Of a stretch of DNA of 64,000 nt, positions 12,793-22,445 are shown one piece after another. The stretch is from the NCBI GenBank assembly GCA_945897755.1, contig CAMDGH010000001.1, positions 23,671-87,670 on the forward strand, read 5' to 3'. The translations under genes were made by a program, and so were the position numbers. Source of the DNA: Chryseobacterium gleum. GTDB taxonomy: Bacteria > Bacteroidota > Bacteroidia > Flavobacteriales_D > Crocinitomicaceae. The stretch's first letter is position 1, and each line of letters opens with the position of its first letter. The notes under the pieces are model-generated. The model searched no databases. It was not told where the DNA came from and saw nothing but the letters and a program-made list of their open reading frames with translations.

Positions 12793-14076
12793 TTGATGAA
12801 ACGTATTCGAATTTTATTTAAAAATGATTTTGTTAAATCTGTTACTATTTTAGTTACAGGAACCATTTTGTCACAACTTGTAGTTTTTTTATTATCCCCC
12901 ATTATCTCAAGGTTATATACTCCAGAAGACAATGCTGATTTTGCTATTTTTATTCGCATAGTCATTTTTATTTCTACCATCGTGACTGCTCGTTTTGAAT
13001 CGGCTCTTGTCTTACCTAAAAAAGATGAACATGCTTTTTCTTTATACCTGCTCTTAATTCTATTGATTAAATATGGTTTTATAATATCATTGCCAATTTC
13101 TTTTTTAATTGTTTTCTTTTTTGAGTTATCTTCTAATATAGACTTCGTTATAGTATCGGTTCCTTTTGGTTTTCTTCTTCTTGCGATTATGAATATTGGG
13201 AACAATTTGGCAATTCGTTTTGGCGAATTTAAAGAAATTAGTAGGATACGTATGCTCAATTCCATTTCAATGAATTGTGCTAACATTTTATTTGGTTGGG
13301 CTGGGTTAGCATTTAAGGGACTCATTTTTGGGTATATAATTAGTGTTGCTTTACCGAGTATTTGGTTTACTCGAAAATTCAGATTCTTGTCATCAAAGTT
13401 TATTGATTTTTCTAATCCAAAAAGAAAGTACGTTATCGGAAGAAAATACCTTGAGTTTCCAAAGGTTATGTTACCCCATGCTTTAATCGATATTTCCAGG
13501 GAAATGCTTATTGTTTTTTTTATTCTTCTTTATTTTGATAAAAACACATTAGGCTCATATGATTTTTCATTTAAAATGCTAAAGTTGCCATTGTCCGTTT
13601 TAGGTGCTGCTATTGGTCAAGTTTATTTTCAAAACATAGCGAAAAAGCATAATAATGGAGAATCATTAATGTATATTACTTTTACAACAATGCGTAATTT
13701 ATTTTTATTTTCAATTGTACCCTTTGGATTATTGTTTTTTATAGGAGATGACTTATTTGCTTTTGTTTTTGGTGAAAATTGGAGGCAAGCAGGGGAGTAT
13801 TCACAGATTATGGCACCATGGTTAATGTTAAATTTAATTGTCTCCCCTATCTCCCAATTACCGATGGTTTTGGGTAAGCTTAAATTTTTTTTCTGGATAG
13901 GATTAGTTGGCTCGATACTATTAATTTCGGTTTTAAATTTACCTTTCTTTATAGGGCATCAAATGAATTTTAATACTGTTTTAAAATGGATAAATTGGAC
14001 TCAGTTTGCATTTATGTTATTTGTATTGCTTTGGATGGTTTTTATTGTAAAAAAAGACAATAAGCAAATTCGATAG
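12793..14076 (+). CDS. Polysaccharide/O-antigen flippase (Wzx/MATE-like)
   Basis: Multi-TM protein, N-terminal GTILSQLVVFLLSPIISRLYTPEDNADFAIF typical of the polysaccharide transporter family. Confidence 0.85.
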   Translation: MMKRIRILFKNDFVKSVTILVTGTILSQLVVFLLSPIISRLYTPEDNADFAIFIRIVIFISTIVTARFESALVLPKKDEHAFSLYLLLILLIKYGFIISLPISFLIVFFFELSSNIDFVIVSVPFGFLLLAIMNIGNNLAIRFGEFKEISRIRMLNSISMNCANILFGWAGLAFKGLIFGYIISVALPSIWFTRKFRFLSSKFIDFSNPKRKYVIGRKYLEFPKVMLPHALIDISREMLIVFFILLYFDKNTLGSYDFSFKMLKLPLSVLGAAIGQVYFQNIAKKHNNGESLMYITFTTMRNLFLFSIVPFGLLFFIGDDLFAFVFGENWRQAGEYSQIMAPWLMLNLIVSPISQLPMVLGKLKFFFWIGLVGSILLISVLNLPFFIGHQMNFNTVLKWINWTQFAFMLFVLLWMVFIVKKDNKQIR

Positions 14077-14179
14077 AAATAGTAAATACAGGTAGTAGCT
14101 TTTGAAAACATCAGTTTATAAATAAGATTAAACTTTAAATACATTTTTAATTTATTAAAATGAACAAAATGAAAATAGA

Positions 14180-14782
14180 ATGAGTATATTTTTGAAATTT
14201 AGAGTTTTTATAAGTAGTTTGAGACATCCTTTTAGAGTGAGAAAATTAAAAAATCATTCACCTAAAATGATCGGTAACTATATTTTAAATGGAGTAATTT
14301 TAGATAACGTACGCATAAGTAATTCGACTGTCATAACGGATGAAAAAAACCTATCTATAAAAAAAAATGTATTTATTGGTCACTATAACTTTATTGAATC
14401 GTCGAATGGTATTTTTATAGACGAAGGGGTACAAATGACAAATTATATTTCTATTTTAACTCATAGCAGTCATATTTCTATTCGTCTATACGGAGAGCAT
14501 TATGTTAATTTTAGTGGTGAAATGGATGGATATATTAAAGGAAAAGTTTCAATTGGAAAATATACGTTTATTGGACCTCACTCAACGATTCAAGCAGGAA
14601 CAAATATTGGTATAGGGTGTATTATAGCATCTCATAGTTTGGTTAAAGGTGATTTTCCTGACTTTTCAATCATTGGAGGGATACCTGCAAAAATAATTGG
14701 AGATACTAGAAATTTAGATAAAACATTTCTCGACAATAATTCTGAATTAAGATTTCATTATAACAAATGGACACAAAATTAA
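14180..14782 (+). CDS. Acyltransferase, left-handed beta-helix (hexapeptide) family
   Basis: Repeated hexapeptides (GKVSIGKYTFIGPHSTIQAGTNIGIGCIIASHSLV...GGIPAKIIGDT). Confidence 0.8.
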   Translation: MSIFLKFRVFISSLRHPFRVRKLKNHSPKMIGNYILNGVILDNVRISNSTVITDEKNLSIKKNVFIGHYNFIESSNGIFIDEGVQMTNYISILTHSSHISIRLYGEHYVNFSGEMDGYIKGKVSIGKYTFIGPHSTIQAGTNIGIGCIIASHSLVKGDFPDFSIIGGIPAKIIGDTRNLDKTFLDNNSELRFHYNKWTQN

Positions 14783-15705
14783 CAGTTGTAATTATTGGGT
14801 TGCCATTGTTTGCTAAACGTTTAGCAAAACAACTTTCTGCTTATAAACCTGAAGGAAAATATATTGCATTAGATACCTACTATTCTAAAAGAGATAAAAT
14901 TTTAGCACTTTGGTGGATTCGAAAAGCTGATATTGTTTTTTCAATCAATGGTTCTTTAGAAACCAGTAAAATATTTGATTACACACTTAAATTGGGTAAA
15001 CCGCTTGTTATGAATTGGGTTGGTACTGATGTGATATTTGCCAAAAAACAATTTAATAATAAGAAAATTCGACAAGATTACGTGAATTACGCTATTCATT
15101 TATGCGAGGTAGATTGGATTAAGGAAGAGCTTTTTGAAATTGGAATCGATGCAAAAATTTTAAATTTTGCTTGTTTTGATAAAGTTTTTAAAACGGATGA
15201 ATCATTTAAAAATCATTTTGCGGTATTAAATTATATTCCTGAAGATAGAAAATCATTTTATGGGATAGACCTATATATAGAACTAGCCAAACTTAATCCA
15301 ACGATACACTTTTACATTGCAGGATGCATGGCTAATGAGTATGTACTACCTGTAAATATTCTTCCTTTAGGTTGGGTATCAGACATGAATGATTTATATC
15401 TTAAAGTACAAGTTTGTATAAGAATACCAGAGCATGATGGATTATCAACATTTGTTTTAGAAGGATTAGCAAGGGGAAAACAAGTGATATACAAGTATCA
15501 ATACCCTAACGTATTTCAACTGAATGATATTCATGATATTGATTCAAAATTAAAGGAATTTCAAACAAAATGGTTAGCGAAACAATCGTTGATAAACTTA
15601 GAAGGAATGAATTATATTTCCGAACATTTTAATTCAAACTTTATTTTATCCAATTTATTATCATTTTTTTATAATTTAACAGGTAATAAATATGTCAATA
15701 GATAA
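14767..15705 (+). CDS. Glycosyltransferase (GT4-like)
   Basis: Rossmann-like fold pattern and C-terminal RIPEHDGLSTFVLEGLARGKQVIYKYQYP; overlaps upstream gene by 16 nt. Confidence 0.7.
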   Translation: MDTKLTVVIIGLPLFAKRLAKQLSAYKPEGKYIALDTYYSKRDKILALWWIRKADIVFSINGSLETSKIFDYTLKLGKPLVMNWVGTDVIFAKKQFNNKKIRQDYVNYAIHLCEVDWIKEELFEIGIDAKILNFACFDKVFKTDESFKNHFAVLNYIPEDRKSFYGIDLYIELAKLNPTIHFYIAGCMANEYVLPVNILPLGWVSDMNDLYLKVQVCIRIPEHDGLSTFVLEGLARGKQVIYKYQYPNVFQLNDIHDIDSKLKEFQTKWLAKQSLINLEGMNYISEHFNSNFILSNLLSFFYNLTGNKYVNR

Positions 15706-16909
15706 AATTCGAATAGCATTAATAACCGTATGGTATCCACCTACTAAAAGTATTGCGGTTAATCGGATGCATGCATTTGCTAAATATTTGTCTGCAAAGG
15801 AGGATATCCATGTGTCTGTGTTTACTATGGGTGAGGTACCTTATATGAACGAAAGTAAATCAATTGATGTTTTTGCGATACCATCATCTAGAATCTCTAA
15901 AATATTAATTAGTAAGACTACTGATAATATTTATTTACACAAAATTAAAACTGCTTTTCGTATATTATACATCAAGGTTGCCGGAAGTCCTTTTGAGAAT
16001 TGGAGAATAAAAAGTATAAAAAATTTAATTGAGGTTGATAAATTAACTCCATTTGATTGTATCATTAGTTCTTACTCTCCTGAGGATGCACATTTATTAG
16101 CGATTGAATTTATAGAAAAGATCAGAAGAATACCATGGATTGCTGATATGAGAGATGAAATGAGTTTAAATCCAGGGATTTCATTATCTCAAAAAAAAAA
16201 ATTGGCTGACATTGAAGTTAAAGTAAATAAACATGCAAGTGCGATAACTTCTGTTAGTGGTCCTATCTTGGATGATTTTCGTTCTATATGTCCTAAGGTT
16301 AATTTTTTCGAAGAAATAAGAAATGGTTTCGATCATACATTTCAGCCAATACATAGGTTAAAAAATTCTTATTTTTCAATAGGATATTTTGGCACGTTTT
16401 ACGGTGCTCGAAAACCCTGCTTTTTTTTTGAGGGCTTATGTGCTTTTAAGAAAAAATATTCAGCTGTACAATTTAAAATTATGTTGTATGGAGTTCATCA
16501 TAATTTTACAATCCCTACTGAATTGGTTGATTATGTTTCAATCGAAGATAGTTTATCATACTCCGATGCTATTGTAGAAATGTCTAAAATGGATGTAAAT
16601 TTATTGGTTTTACCAAGTGGAGTTGGAAAGGGGGTTTATTCGGGAAAAATTTTTGACTATATATCAGTTCATAAGCCAGTTTTTGCATGTGTTGATATAG
16701 AGGATGTTGCAGCAGAATTGATTATGAAGTTGGAATGTGGTTATGTTGCAGATTTTTATTCTGTAGATGAAATTTTTGCTCAACTTGAATTATTTTATTT
16801 TGATTGGTTATCGAATGTTAATAAATCTGCTAAAAAAACAGAAATAGATAAATTAAACCGCAAATCTCAGATTGAAAAGTTAGAAAATTTAATTAGACGT
16901 TTAGTATGA
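15692..16909 (+). CDS. Glycosyltransferase (GT4-like)
   Basis: N-terminal WYPPTKSIAVNRMHAFAKYL and C-terminal donor-binding region GKIFDYISVHKPVFACVD. Confidence 0.75.
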   Translation: MSIDKIRIALITVWYPPTKSIAVNRMHAFAKYLSAKEDIHVSVFTMGEVPYMNESKSIDVFAIPSSRISKILISKTTDNIYLHKIKTAFRILYIKVAGSPFENWRIKSIKNLIEVDKLTPFDCIISSYSPEDAHLLAIEFIEKIRRIPWIADMRDEMSLNPGISLSQKKKLADIEVKVNKHASAITSVSGPILDDFRSICPKVNFFEEIRNGFDHTFQPIHRLKNSYFSIGYFGTFYGARKPCFFFEGLCAFKKKYSAVQFKIMLYGVHHNFTIPTELVDYVSIEDSLSYSDAIVEMSKMDVNLLVLPSGVGKGVYSGKIFDYISVHKPVFACVDIEDVAAELIMKLECGYVADFYSVDEIFAQLELFYFDWLSNVNKSAKKTEIDKLNRKSQIEKLENLIRRLV

Positions 16910-17931
16910 AACTATTAATTGTTGGTTCTAATTCAGTTCATGTATCATCGTTTATTGCATCTATTGAAAATGATAAAAATGAGTTGTTGTTGTTGGCAGA
17001 GGAGTCGTGTTCTTTTGTTGATTCAAATAGGGAATACGCTGTTAGTTTTAGGAGTTTAAATCCATTCTTTTTAATCTTTAATTTAATAAGATTAAAGCGA
17101 CTTATAAGGATTTTAAAACCAGATTTAATTCATATTCACCAAGTAAATCGTTTAGCTTTTTTTGTTTCTTTAGTAGCTGTTAGATTAAAGTTGCCTTTTA
17201 TTGTAACGGCTTGGGGAAGTGATGTTTTAACTATTCCAAAGAAAAATAGACTTTATTTTGAAATGGTTAGATATGTTTTGAAGGAAGCAGTATTTGTTAC
17301 TGCAGATTCAAGTGAAATGATTAAAACGATGCGTGGTATTTCTCCAGATTCAACTAAGTACAAGTTATTACAGTATGGAATCGATATAGTGCCACAAAGC
17401 GATAAAGAACAATTGATATTCTCAAACCGATTACATAAGTCTTTATATCAAATTGATAAGATTATTGATTATTTTTCTGAATTTGTTAAGTATTATAGCA
17501 CTTGGAGATTGGTGATTGCTGGACATGGATCTGAAACAGACCATTTAAAGCAGTTAGTTATTGATTATGGTATTGAAGATAAGGTTAGTTTTGTTGGATG
17601 GTTAAATAAGGAGGCAAATTACGATTTTTATTCTAGGGCAGAAATTTACATTACTCTACCTAAAAGTGATGGTATGTCGGTGAGTGTTCTAGAAGCTATG
17701 TCTGCAGGATGTATTCCTATTGTAGCTGATTTAGCTGTTTCTAAGGAATGGATTAATAATGGTGTTAATGGTGTAATTTGTTCGTCAACTTCAAATCCTT
17801 TTTTTGATGCTGTGAAGTTATCTCAACCTGATGTTGCAGTCATTAATTTGAAATTAGTGAACAAAAAAGCAACAAGAAAAGCGTCTAATGCTCTTTTTTT
17901 TGAGTTATACTCTAAATGTATTAAGCTATGA
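16906..17931 (+). CDS. Glycosyltransferase family 4
   Basis: HIHQVNRLAFF...VTAWGSDVL...SKSDGMSVSVLEAMSAGCIPIVAD motifs. Confidence 0.85.
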   Translation: MKLLIVGSNSVHVSSFIASIENDKNELLLLAEESCSFVDSNREYAVSFRSLNPFFLIFNLIRLKRLIRILKPDLIHIHQVNRLAFFVSLVAVRLKLPFIVTAWGSDVLTIPKKNRLYFEMVRYVLKEAVFVTADSSEMIKTMRGISPDSTKYKLLQYGIDIVPQSDKEQLIFSNRLHKSLYQIDKIIDYFSEFVKYYSTWRLVIAGHGSETDHLKQLVIDYGIEDKVSFVGWLNKEANYDFYSRAEIYITLPKSDGMSVSVLEAMSAGCIPIVADLAVSKEWINNGVNGVICSSTSNPFFDAVKLSQPDVAVINLKLVNKKATRKASNALFFELYSKCIKL

Positions 17932-19151
17932 ATAATAAAAACTTTTATCTTTTATTGAATGTACTTCTTGGTGTATTTCTGGTAGTTTTTTGTGTTGCGC
18001 CTAAATTATCTTCTCTTTGTCTTATTATTTTTTCTATTTCCGTTATTTACGGATGGGTAAGCAGAAAGTTGGATTTTCAATGGAATCACCCTGGCTTTTG
18101 GTTACTTGGTTTGTATTTAGCTTATTTAATTGGGTGTATTTTTACTCAAGATAGTTCTTTGGCTATTAAATGCTTGGAGTATAAGATCCCTTTTTTATTG
18201 TTCCCTTTTATCCTTAGTTTAAATTGCGTAAAAGTGATTAGACTGCCTATAATTGCTACAAGTTTAGTATTTGGGTTACTTGTTTTGAGTTTAATTGGAT
18301 ATGTAAATGCCTTATTTTGCTTTTTTGATACTGGTGGTATTGGATGTTTTTTAACAGTTTCTATTTCTCCAGTTCACCATCCAAGTTATTTTGTTGTCTT
18401 TCATGTACTCACTTTGGCATTTGTTTGGAAAGGATATTTTGATAAATGGCGATTTTATCGATTAAATTGGGTTATTCCATTTACACTTTTTTCTATTGTG
18501 ACTCAATCTTTAGCTCTCTCATTAGCAGGACTTTTATATTTATTTATTCTTGGTGTCATTCTTGTTTTGTGTTTTGTTAAGAAGAGATTTGGATTAAGGT
18601 ATTTTACGATTTCATCGGTTTTTATTCCAATTATAGCATCATTTATCTTTTTATCTATTCCTCAATTTAGAGGAGAATTTAATGGTGCGTTTAAATTTGT
18701 TAAAGCATATGTTGAATCACCAACAAAATTTGTTGAATCACGAAAACCGGGAATGACTGGATCAGAAACTAGACTAGTAATGTGGACTCTATCTGGTATT
18801 GAAATAATAAAAAATCCATGGGGAGTAGGTACTGGAAATGTAGATATTCATTTAGCCAAGAGTTTAAAAAGATACAAGCAATCCCATATGATTAAATATA
18901 ACTATAACCCACATAATCAGTTTCTACAAACTACTCTTGAGATTGGTTTCATCGGTTTCTTGTTATTACTAGGTTTTATGGCTCATATTTCATATATCGC
19001 TTGGAGAACTAGAAATTGGATATTGTTGTTATTGGTAACTAATTTATTTTTCAATTCATTGTTTGAATCTATGCTTCAAAGGCAAAGTGGTGTTGTCTTT
19101 TATATTTTTTTTATTTGTTTATTTTATTCTTCAATAAAAAAAACAACATGA
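17928..19151 (+). CDS. O-antigen ligase/polymerase-like membrane protein
   Basis: Multi-TM; conserved GVGTGN...YNPHNQFLQTTLEIGFIGFLLLL (Wzy/WaaL family). Confidence 0.8.
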   Translation: MNNKNFYLLLNVLLGVFLVVFCVAPKLSSLCLIIFSISVIYGWVSRKLDFQWNHPGFWLLGLYLAYLIGCIFTQDSSLAIKCLEYKIPFLLFPFILSLNCVKVIRLPIIATSLVFGLLVLSLIGYVNALFCFFDTGGIGCFLTVSISPVHHPSYFVVFHVLTLAFVWKGYFDKWRFYRLNWVIPFTLFSIVTQSLALSLAGLLYLFILGVILVLCFVKKRFGLRYFTISSVFIPIIASFIFLSIPQFRGEFNGAFKFVKAYVESPTKFVESRKPGMTGSETRLVMWTLSGIEIIKNPWGVGTGNVDIHLAKSLKRYKQSHMIKYNYNPHNQFLQTTLEIGFIGFLLLLGFMAHISYIAWRTRNWILLLLVTNLFFNSLFESMLQRQSGVVFYIFFICLFYSSIKKTT

Positions 19152-20161
19152 AGGTATCCGTTGTAATTCCTTGTAGAAATGAAAAGGCATTTGTTGGCAG
19201 ATGTATTGAGGCTATTTATAATTCAGAACTACCAGAGCATGTTCATATTAAGGTGATTGTAGTTGATGGGATGAGTAATGATGGTACAAGAGAAGAGCTT
19301 GATCGGTTACAAACAATTTATACTTCATTGAATGTAGTTGATAATATTCAACAATTAACGCCTATTGCTTTCAATTTGGGCATTCATTATTGTGACTTTG
19401 ATTTTTTACAGATTATTGGAGCAAGACATATTATTACTGCTAATTATATATCCAAATCTATAGATATCTTAATTAATAAGCCCGAAATTTGGTGTGTTGG
19501 TGGAAAAATCAAGAATGTATTTACCACTGAAGATAGTCAAGTTATTTCAGAAGCTATGTCCACTTCTTTTGGTATGGGGTTAGGGAATTTTAGGACATTG
19601 AATGAATCATCCTTTACTGACACTGTTACAAGTCCTATGTATCCAAAGTTTGTATTTGAAAAAATCGGTTATTTTGATGAGCAATTGGTAAGAAATCAAG
19701 ATGATGATTTTAATTTTAGAGTAAACAAGGCAGGGGGGAAAATATGGTTTGAAAGTGAAATAGCTTTAGATTATTATGTGAGAAGTAATTATTCAGGTCT
19801 AATGAAGCAATTTTATCAATATGGTTACTGGAAGGTTTTTGTGAATACAAAACATAAAACAGTTACAACATGGAGACAATTAATACCGCCTGTATTTGTT
19901 TTGTATGTATTTTCAATTGTTTTTCTTCCGTTTTTACCTTTTCTTTTTACCTTATTTTATTCTTTACCTTTCATTTTATATTTGATATTACTTGTTTTTG
20001 TAAGTTTAAGATGTGCTAAAAAATCAACGAGCGTATTTGCATTTATTCGCACATTCATAATATTACATTTTAGCTATGGCTCGGGCTACCTTCACGGTAT
20101 TTTAAATTTTATCATTTTAAAAAGAAAACCCTCTAAAAATCAAATGAGATTATCTCGTTAG
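19148..20161 (+). CDS. Glycosyltransferase family 2
   Basis: VSVVIPCRNEKAFVGRCIEAI...VIVVDGMSNDGTRE; start moved to the ATG at 19148 (overlaps preceding stop). Confidence 0.9.
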   Translation: MKVSVVIPCRNEKAFVGRCIEAIYNSELPEHVHIKVIVVDGMSNDGTREELDRLQTIYTSLNVVDNIQQLTPIAFNLGIHYCDFDFLQIIGARHIITANYISKSIDILINKPEIWCVGGKIKNVFTTEDSQVISEAMSTSFGMGLGNFRTLNESSFTDTVTSPMYPKFVFEKIGYFDEQLVRNQDDDFNFRVNKAGGKIWFESEIALDYYVRSNYSGLMKQFYQYGYWKVFVNTKHKTVTTWRQLIPPVFVLYVFSIVFLPFLPFLFTLFYSLPFILYLILLVFVSLRCAKKSTSVFAFIRTFIILHFSYGSGYLHGILNFIILKRKPSKNQMRLSR

Positions 20162-20189
20162 TTGTATTATTTTTGTAAAAATATCAAGA

Positions 20190-21401
20190 ATGATTCCTTT
20201 CTCACCACCCCGTATCGACGATGCTGTTATCAATGAAGTAACTGCTGCTTTAAAAAGTGGCTGGATTACCACTGGACCACGAACAAAAACGTTTGAAAAA
20301 GAAGTTTCAGCTTATTGTGGTTGCACTTCTACTGTAGCTGTAAATTCATGGACAATGGGTATGCAAGTGTTGTTGCATTGGTGGGGGATAGGTCCTGGCG
20401 ATGAAGTTGTTTTGCCGGCCTATACTTATTGTGCGAGTGCTAATGTTATAGTGCATTCTGGAGCAAAACCGGTGATGGTTGACATAAATGAAGCAGATTT
20501 TAATATTTCTATCGATGCGATTCGCAAGGCAATTACACCCAGAACAAAAGCGATTATTGCGGTTGATTTAGCTGGTTTTCCATGCGATTACGATGCGATA
20601 ATGGATTTGATAAATGAAGAGTCCATTCTAAAACAATTCAATCCTCAGGGTGAAAATCAGGAAAAATTGAATCGGATTTTGATCATTTCTGATGCTGCAC
20701 ATAGCTTTGGAGCTATTTACAAAGGAAAAAGAGCTGGTTCTTTGACAGATATTTCCACATTTTCATTTCATGCAGTAAAAAATTTAACAACGGCTGAAGG
20801 TGGTGCATTGTGTTTTGATTTACCAGAAAATTTTGATCACGATATCATCTACAGGGATTTTTGCACGATGATATTACACGGTCAAAACAAAGATGCATTG
20901 GCCAAAACGCAAAAAGGGAATTGGAGATACGACGTAGAAGAGCCAGGTTTCAAATGTAACATGACGGATATTCAGGCGGCAATAGGACTTGTAGAGTTGA
21001 GAAGATACCAAGAAAATCTGGACCGTAGGAAGCAAATTTTTGAGGCCTACGACTCCGCATTTTCTGAATTTGAATGGGCGATTTTACCGCTACACACCAC
21101 AGAAAACAAAATTTCTTCATACCATCTTTATCAATTAAGAATTGCAAATGTCACGGAGCAACAACGCGATGCCATTATGCAAGGGGTTTTTGACCAAGGC
21201 GTATCGGTGAATGTTCATTTTTTACCTTTACCAACGTTAACTGCCTATAAAAAGCGAGGATACAAGATGGAAGATTACCCTGAAACATGGAACAAATACC
21301 ACAATGAGATCTCTTTACCAGTTTATTTTGACTTGAATGATGAAATGGTTAAGCGTGTGATTGAAGCTCTTACGATTTCAGTTAACACTATTTTAGGATA
21401 A
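20190..21401 (+). CDS. DegT/DnrJ/EryC1/StrS-family PLP-dependent aminotransferase
   Basis: ALKSGWITTGPRTKTFEKEV...SDAAHSFGAIYKGKRAGSLTDISTFSFHAVKNLTTAEGG. Confidence 0.95.
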   Translation: MIPFSPPRIDDAVINEVTAALKSGWITTGPRTKTFEKEVSAYCGCTSTVAVNSWTMGMQVLLHWWGIGPGDEVVLPAYTYCASANVIVHSGAKPVMVDINEADFNISIDAIRKAITPRTKAIIAVDLAGFPCDYDAIMDLINEESILKQFNPQGENQEKLNRILIISDAAHSFGAIYKGKRAGSLTDISTFSFHAVKNLTTAEGGALCFDLPENFDHDIIYRDFCTMILHGQNKDALAKTQKGNWRYDVEEPGFKCNMTDIQAAIGLVELRRYQENLDRRKQIFEAYDSAFSEFEWAILPLHTTENKISSYHLYQLRIANVTEQQRDAIMQGVFDQGVSVNVHFLPLPTLTAYKKRGYKMEDYPETWNKYHNEISLPVYFDLNDEMVKRVIEALTISVNTILG

Positions 21402-21989
21402 ATGAAGCGGATACTTGATGTTTTTATTGCTTTACTTGTACTTTTTATTTTTCTTCCGTTTGGAGTTATCATCGCATTTTTGATAGTTATAGAATCTAAA
21501 GGTGGTGTTTTTTATGTGCAACAACGCATCGGTTTGTTCGGGAAACCCTTTGGATTGTTAAAGTTTCGTTCGATGCGCCCAAATTCCGATCAATTAGGAC
21601 AACTGACTGTTGGTGTAAGCGATCCAAGGGTAACCGCTATGGGATTATTTGTACGTAAATATAAATTGGATGAATTCCCTCAATTTATTAACGTTTTAAA
21701 AGGAGATATGAGTATCATAGGGCCACGTCCAGAAGTCAAGAAATACGTTGATTTATATACACTTGAACAACGTAAAATCTTAAACGTAAAGCCTGGAATT
21801 ACCGATTATGCTTCTATTGAGTACTTTGATGAAAGCACCTTATTAGGAGCGTCTGAAAATCCTGAGCAAACTTACATTCAAGAAATCATGCCTAAAAAAT
21901 TGGTGTTGAATCAAAAGTATTTGGCACATCCAACTGTATTTAATGATTTGAAAATCATGTGGTTGACTTTAAAAAAAATTATTTCTTGA
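21402..21989 (+). CDS. Initiating undecaprenyl-phosphate sugar-phosphate transferase (PglC/WcaJ-like)
   Basis: Single N-terminal hydrophobic segment, FYVQQRIGLFGKPFGLLKFRSM...KYKLDEFPQFINVLKGDMSIIGPRPEV. Confidence 0.93.
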   Translation: MKRILDVFIALLVLFIFLPFGVIIAFLIVIESKGGVFYVQQRIGLFGKPFGLLKFRSMRPNSDQLGQLTVGVSDPRVTAMGLFVRKYKLDEFPQFINVLKGDMSIIGPRPEVKKYVDLYTLEQRKILNVKPGITDYASIEYFDESTLLGASENPEQTYIQEIMPKKLVLNQKYLAHPTVFNDLKIMWLTLKKIIS

Positions 21990-22063
21990 ATTCAATAATT
22001 CTTTCAAGCCTGAATAAAACATAGTATTAGCTCCATATAATTCGTTGCGTTTTTCAATGTAAT

Positions 22064-22429
22064 TTGATGCTTAGTAATTTTATTAAAATGTATGACATGC
22101 CACATTCTGATTTTTTCGTGTCAGTATTTCAAGTAGTACAGTTAATACCTTCGGGTAGAGTTACCACTTATGGAGCAATTGCTTCTTATTTAGGCGCCAA
22201 AAAATCAAGTCGTGTTGTTGGTTACGCTATGAATGCCTCACACAAAATCCCTGGAATTCCAGCCCATCGTGTTCTAAACCGCTTAGGTTACTTAACTGGT
22301 AAAATGCATTTTACTTCACCGGATGAAATGGAGCGATTATTATTCCAGGAAGGAATAATTGTTAAGGATGACTGTGTTGTTAATTTTAAACATTTGTTTT
22401 GGGATCCTTCTATCGAATTAGAATTGTAA
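22064..22429 (+). CDS. Alkyltransferase-like protein (Atl; MGMT fold lacking active-site cysteine)
   Basis: VFQVVQLIPSGRVTTYGAIASYLG...GIPAHRVLN; PCHRV replaced by PAHRV. Confidence 0.85.
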   Translation: MMLSNFIKMYDMPHSDFFVSVFQVVQLIPSGRVTTYGAIASYLGAKKSSRVVGYAMNASHKIPGIPAHRVLNRLGYLTGKMHFTSPDEMERLLFQEGIIVKDDCVVNFKHLFWDPSIELEL

Positions 22430-22445
22430 TTCTTAAATTCGTTGC

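Noticed and set aside
12786-13325. 179-aa minus-strand ORF overlapping the flippase gene
   Set aside because: Antisense to a clear multi-TM CDS; Lys/Ile-rich composition mirrors hydrophobic codons on the sense strand
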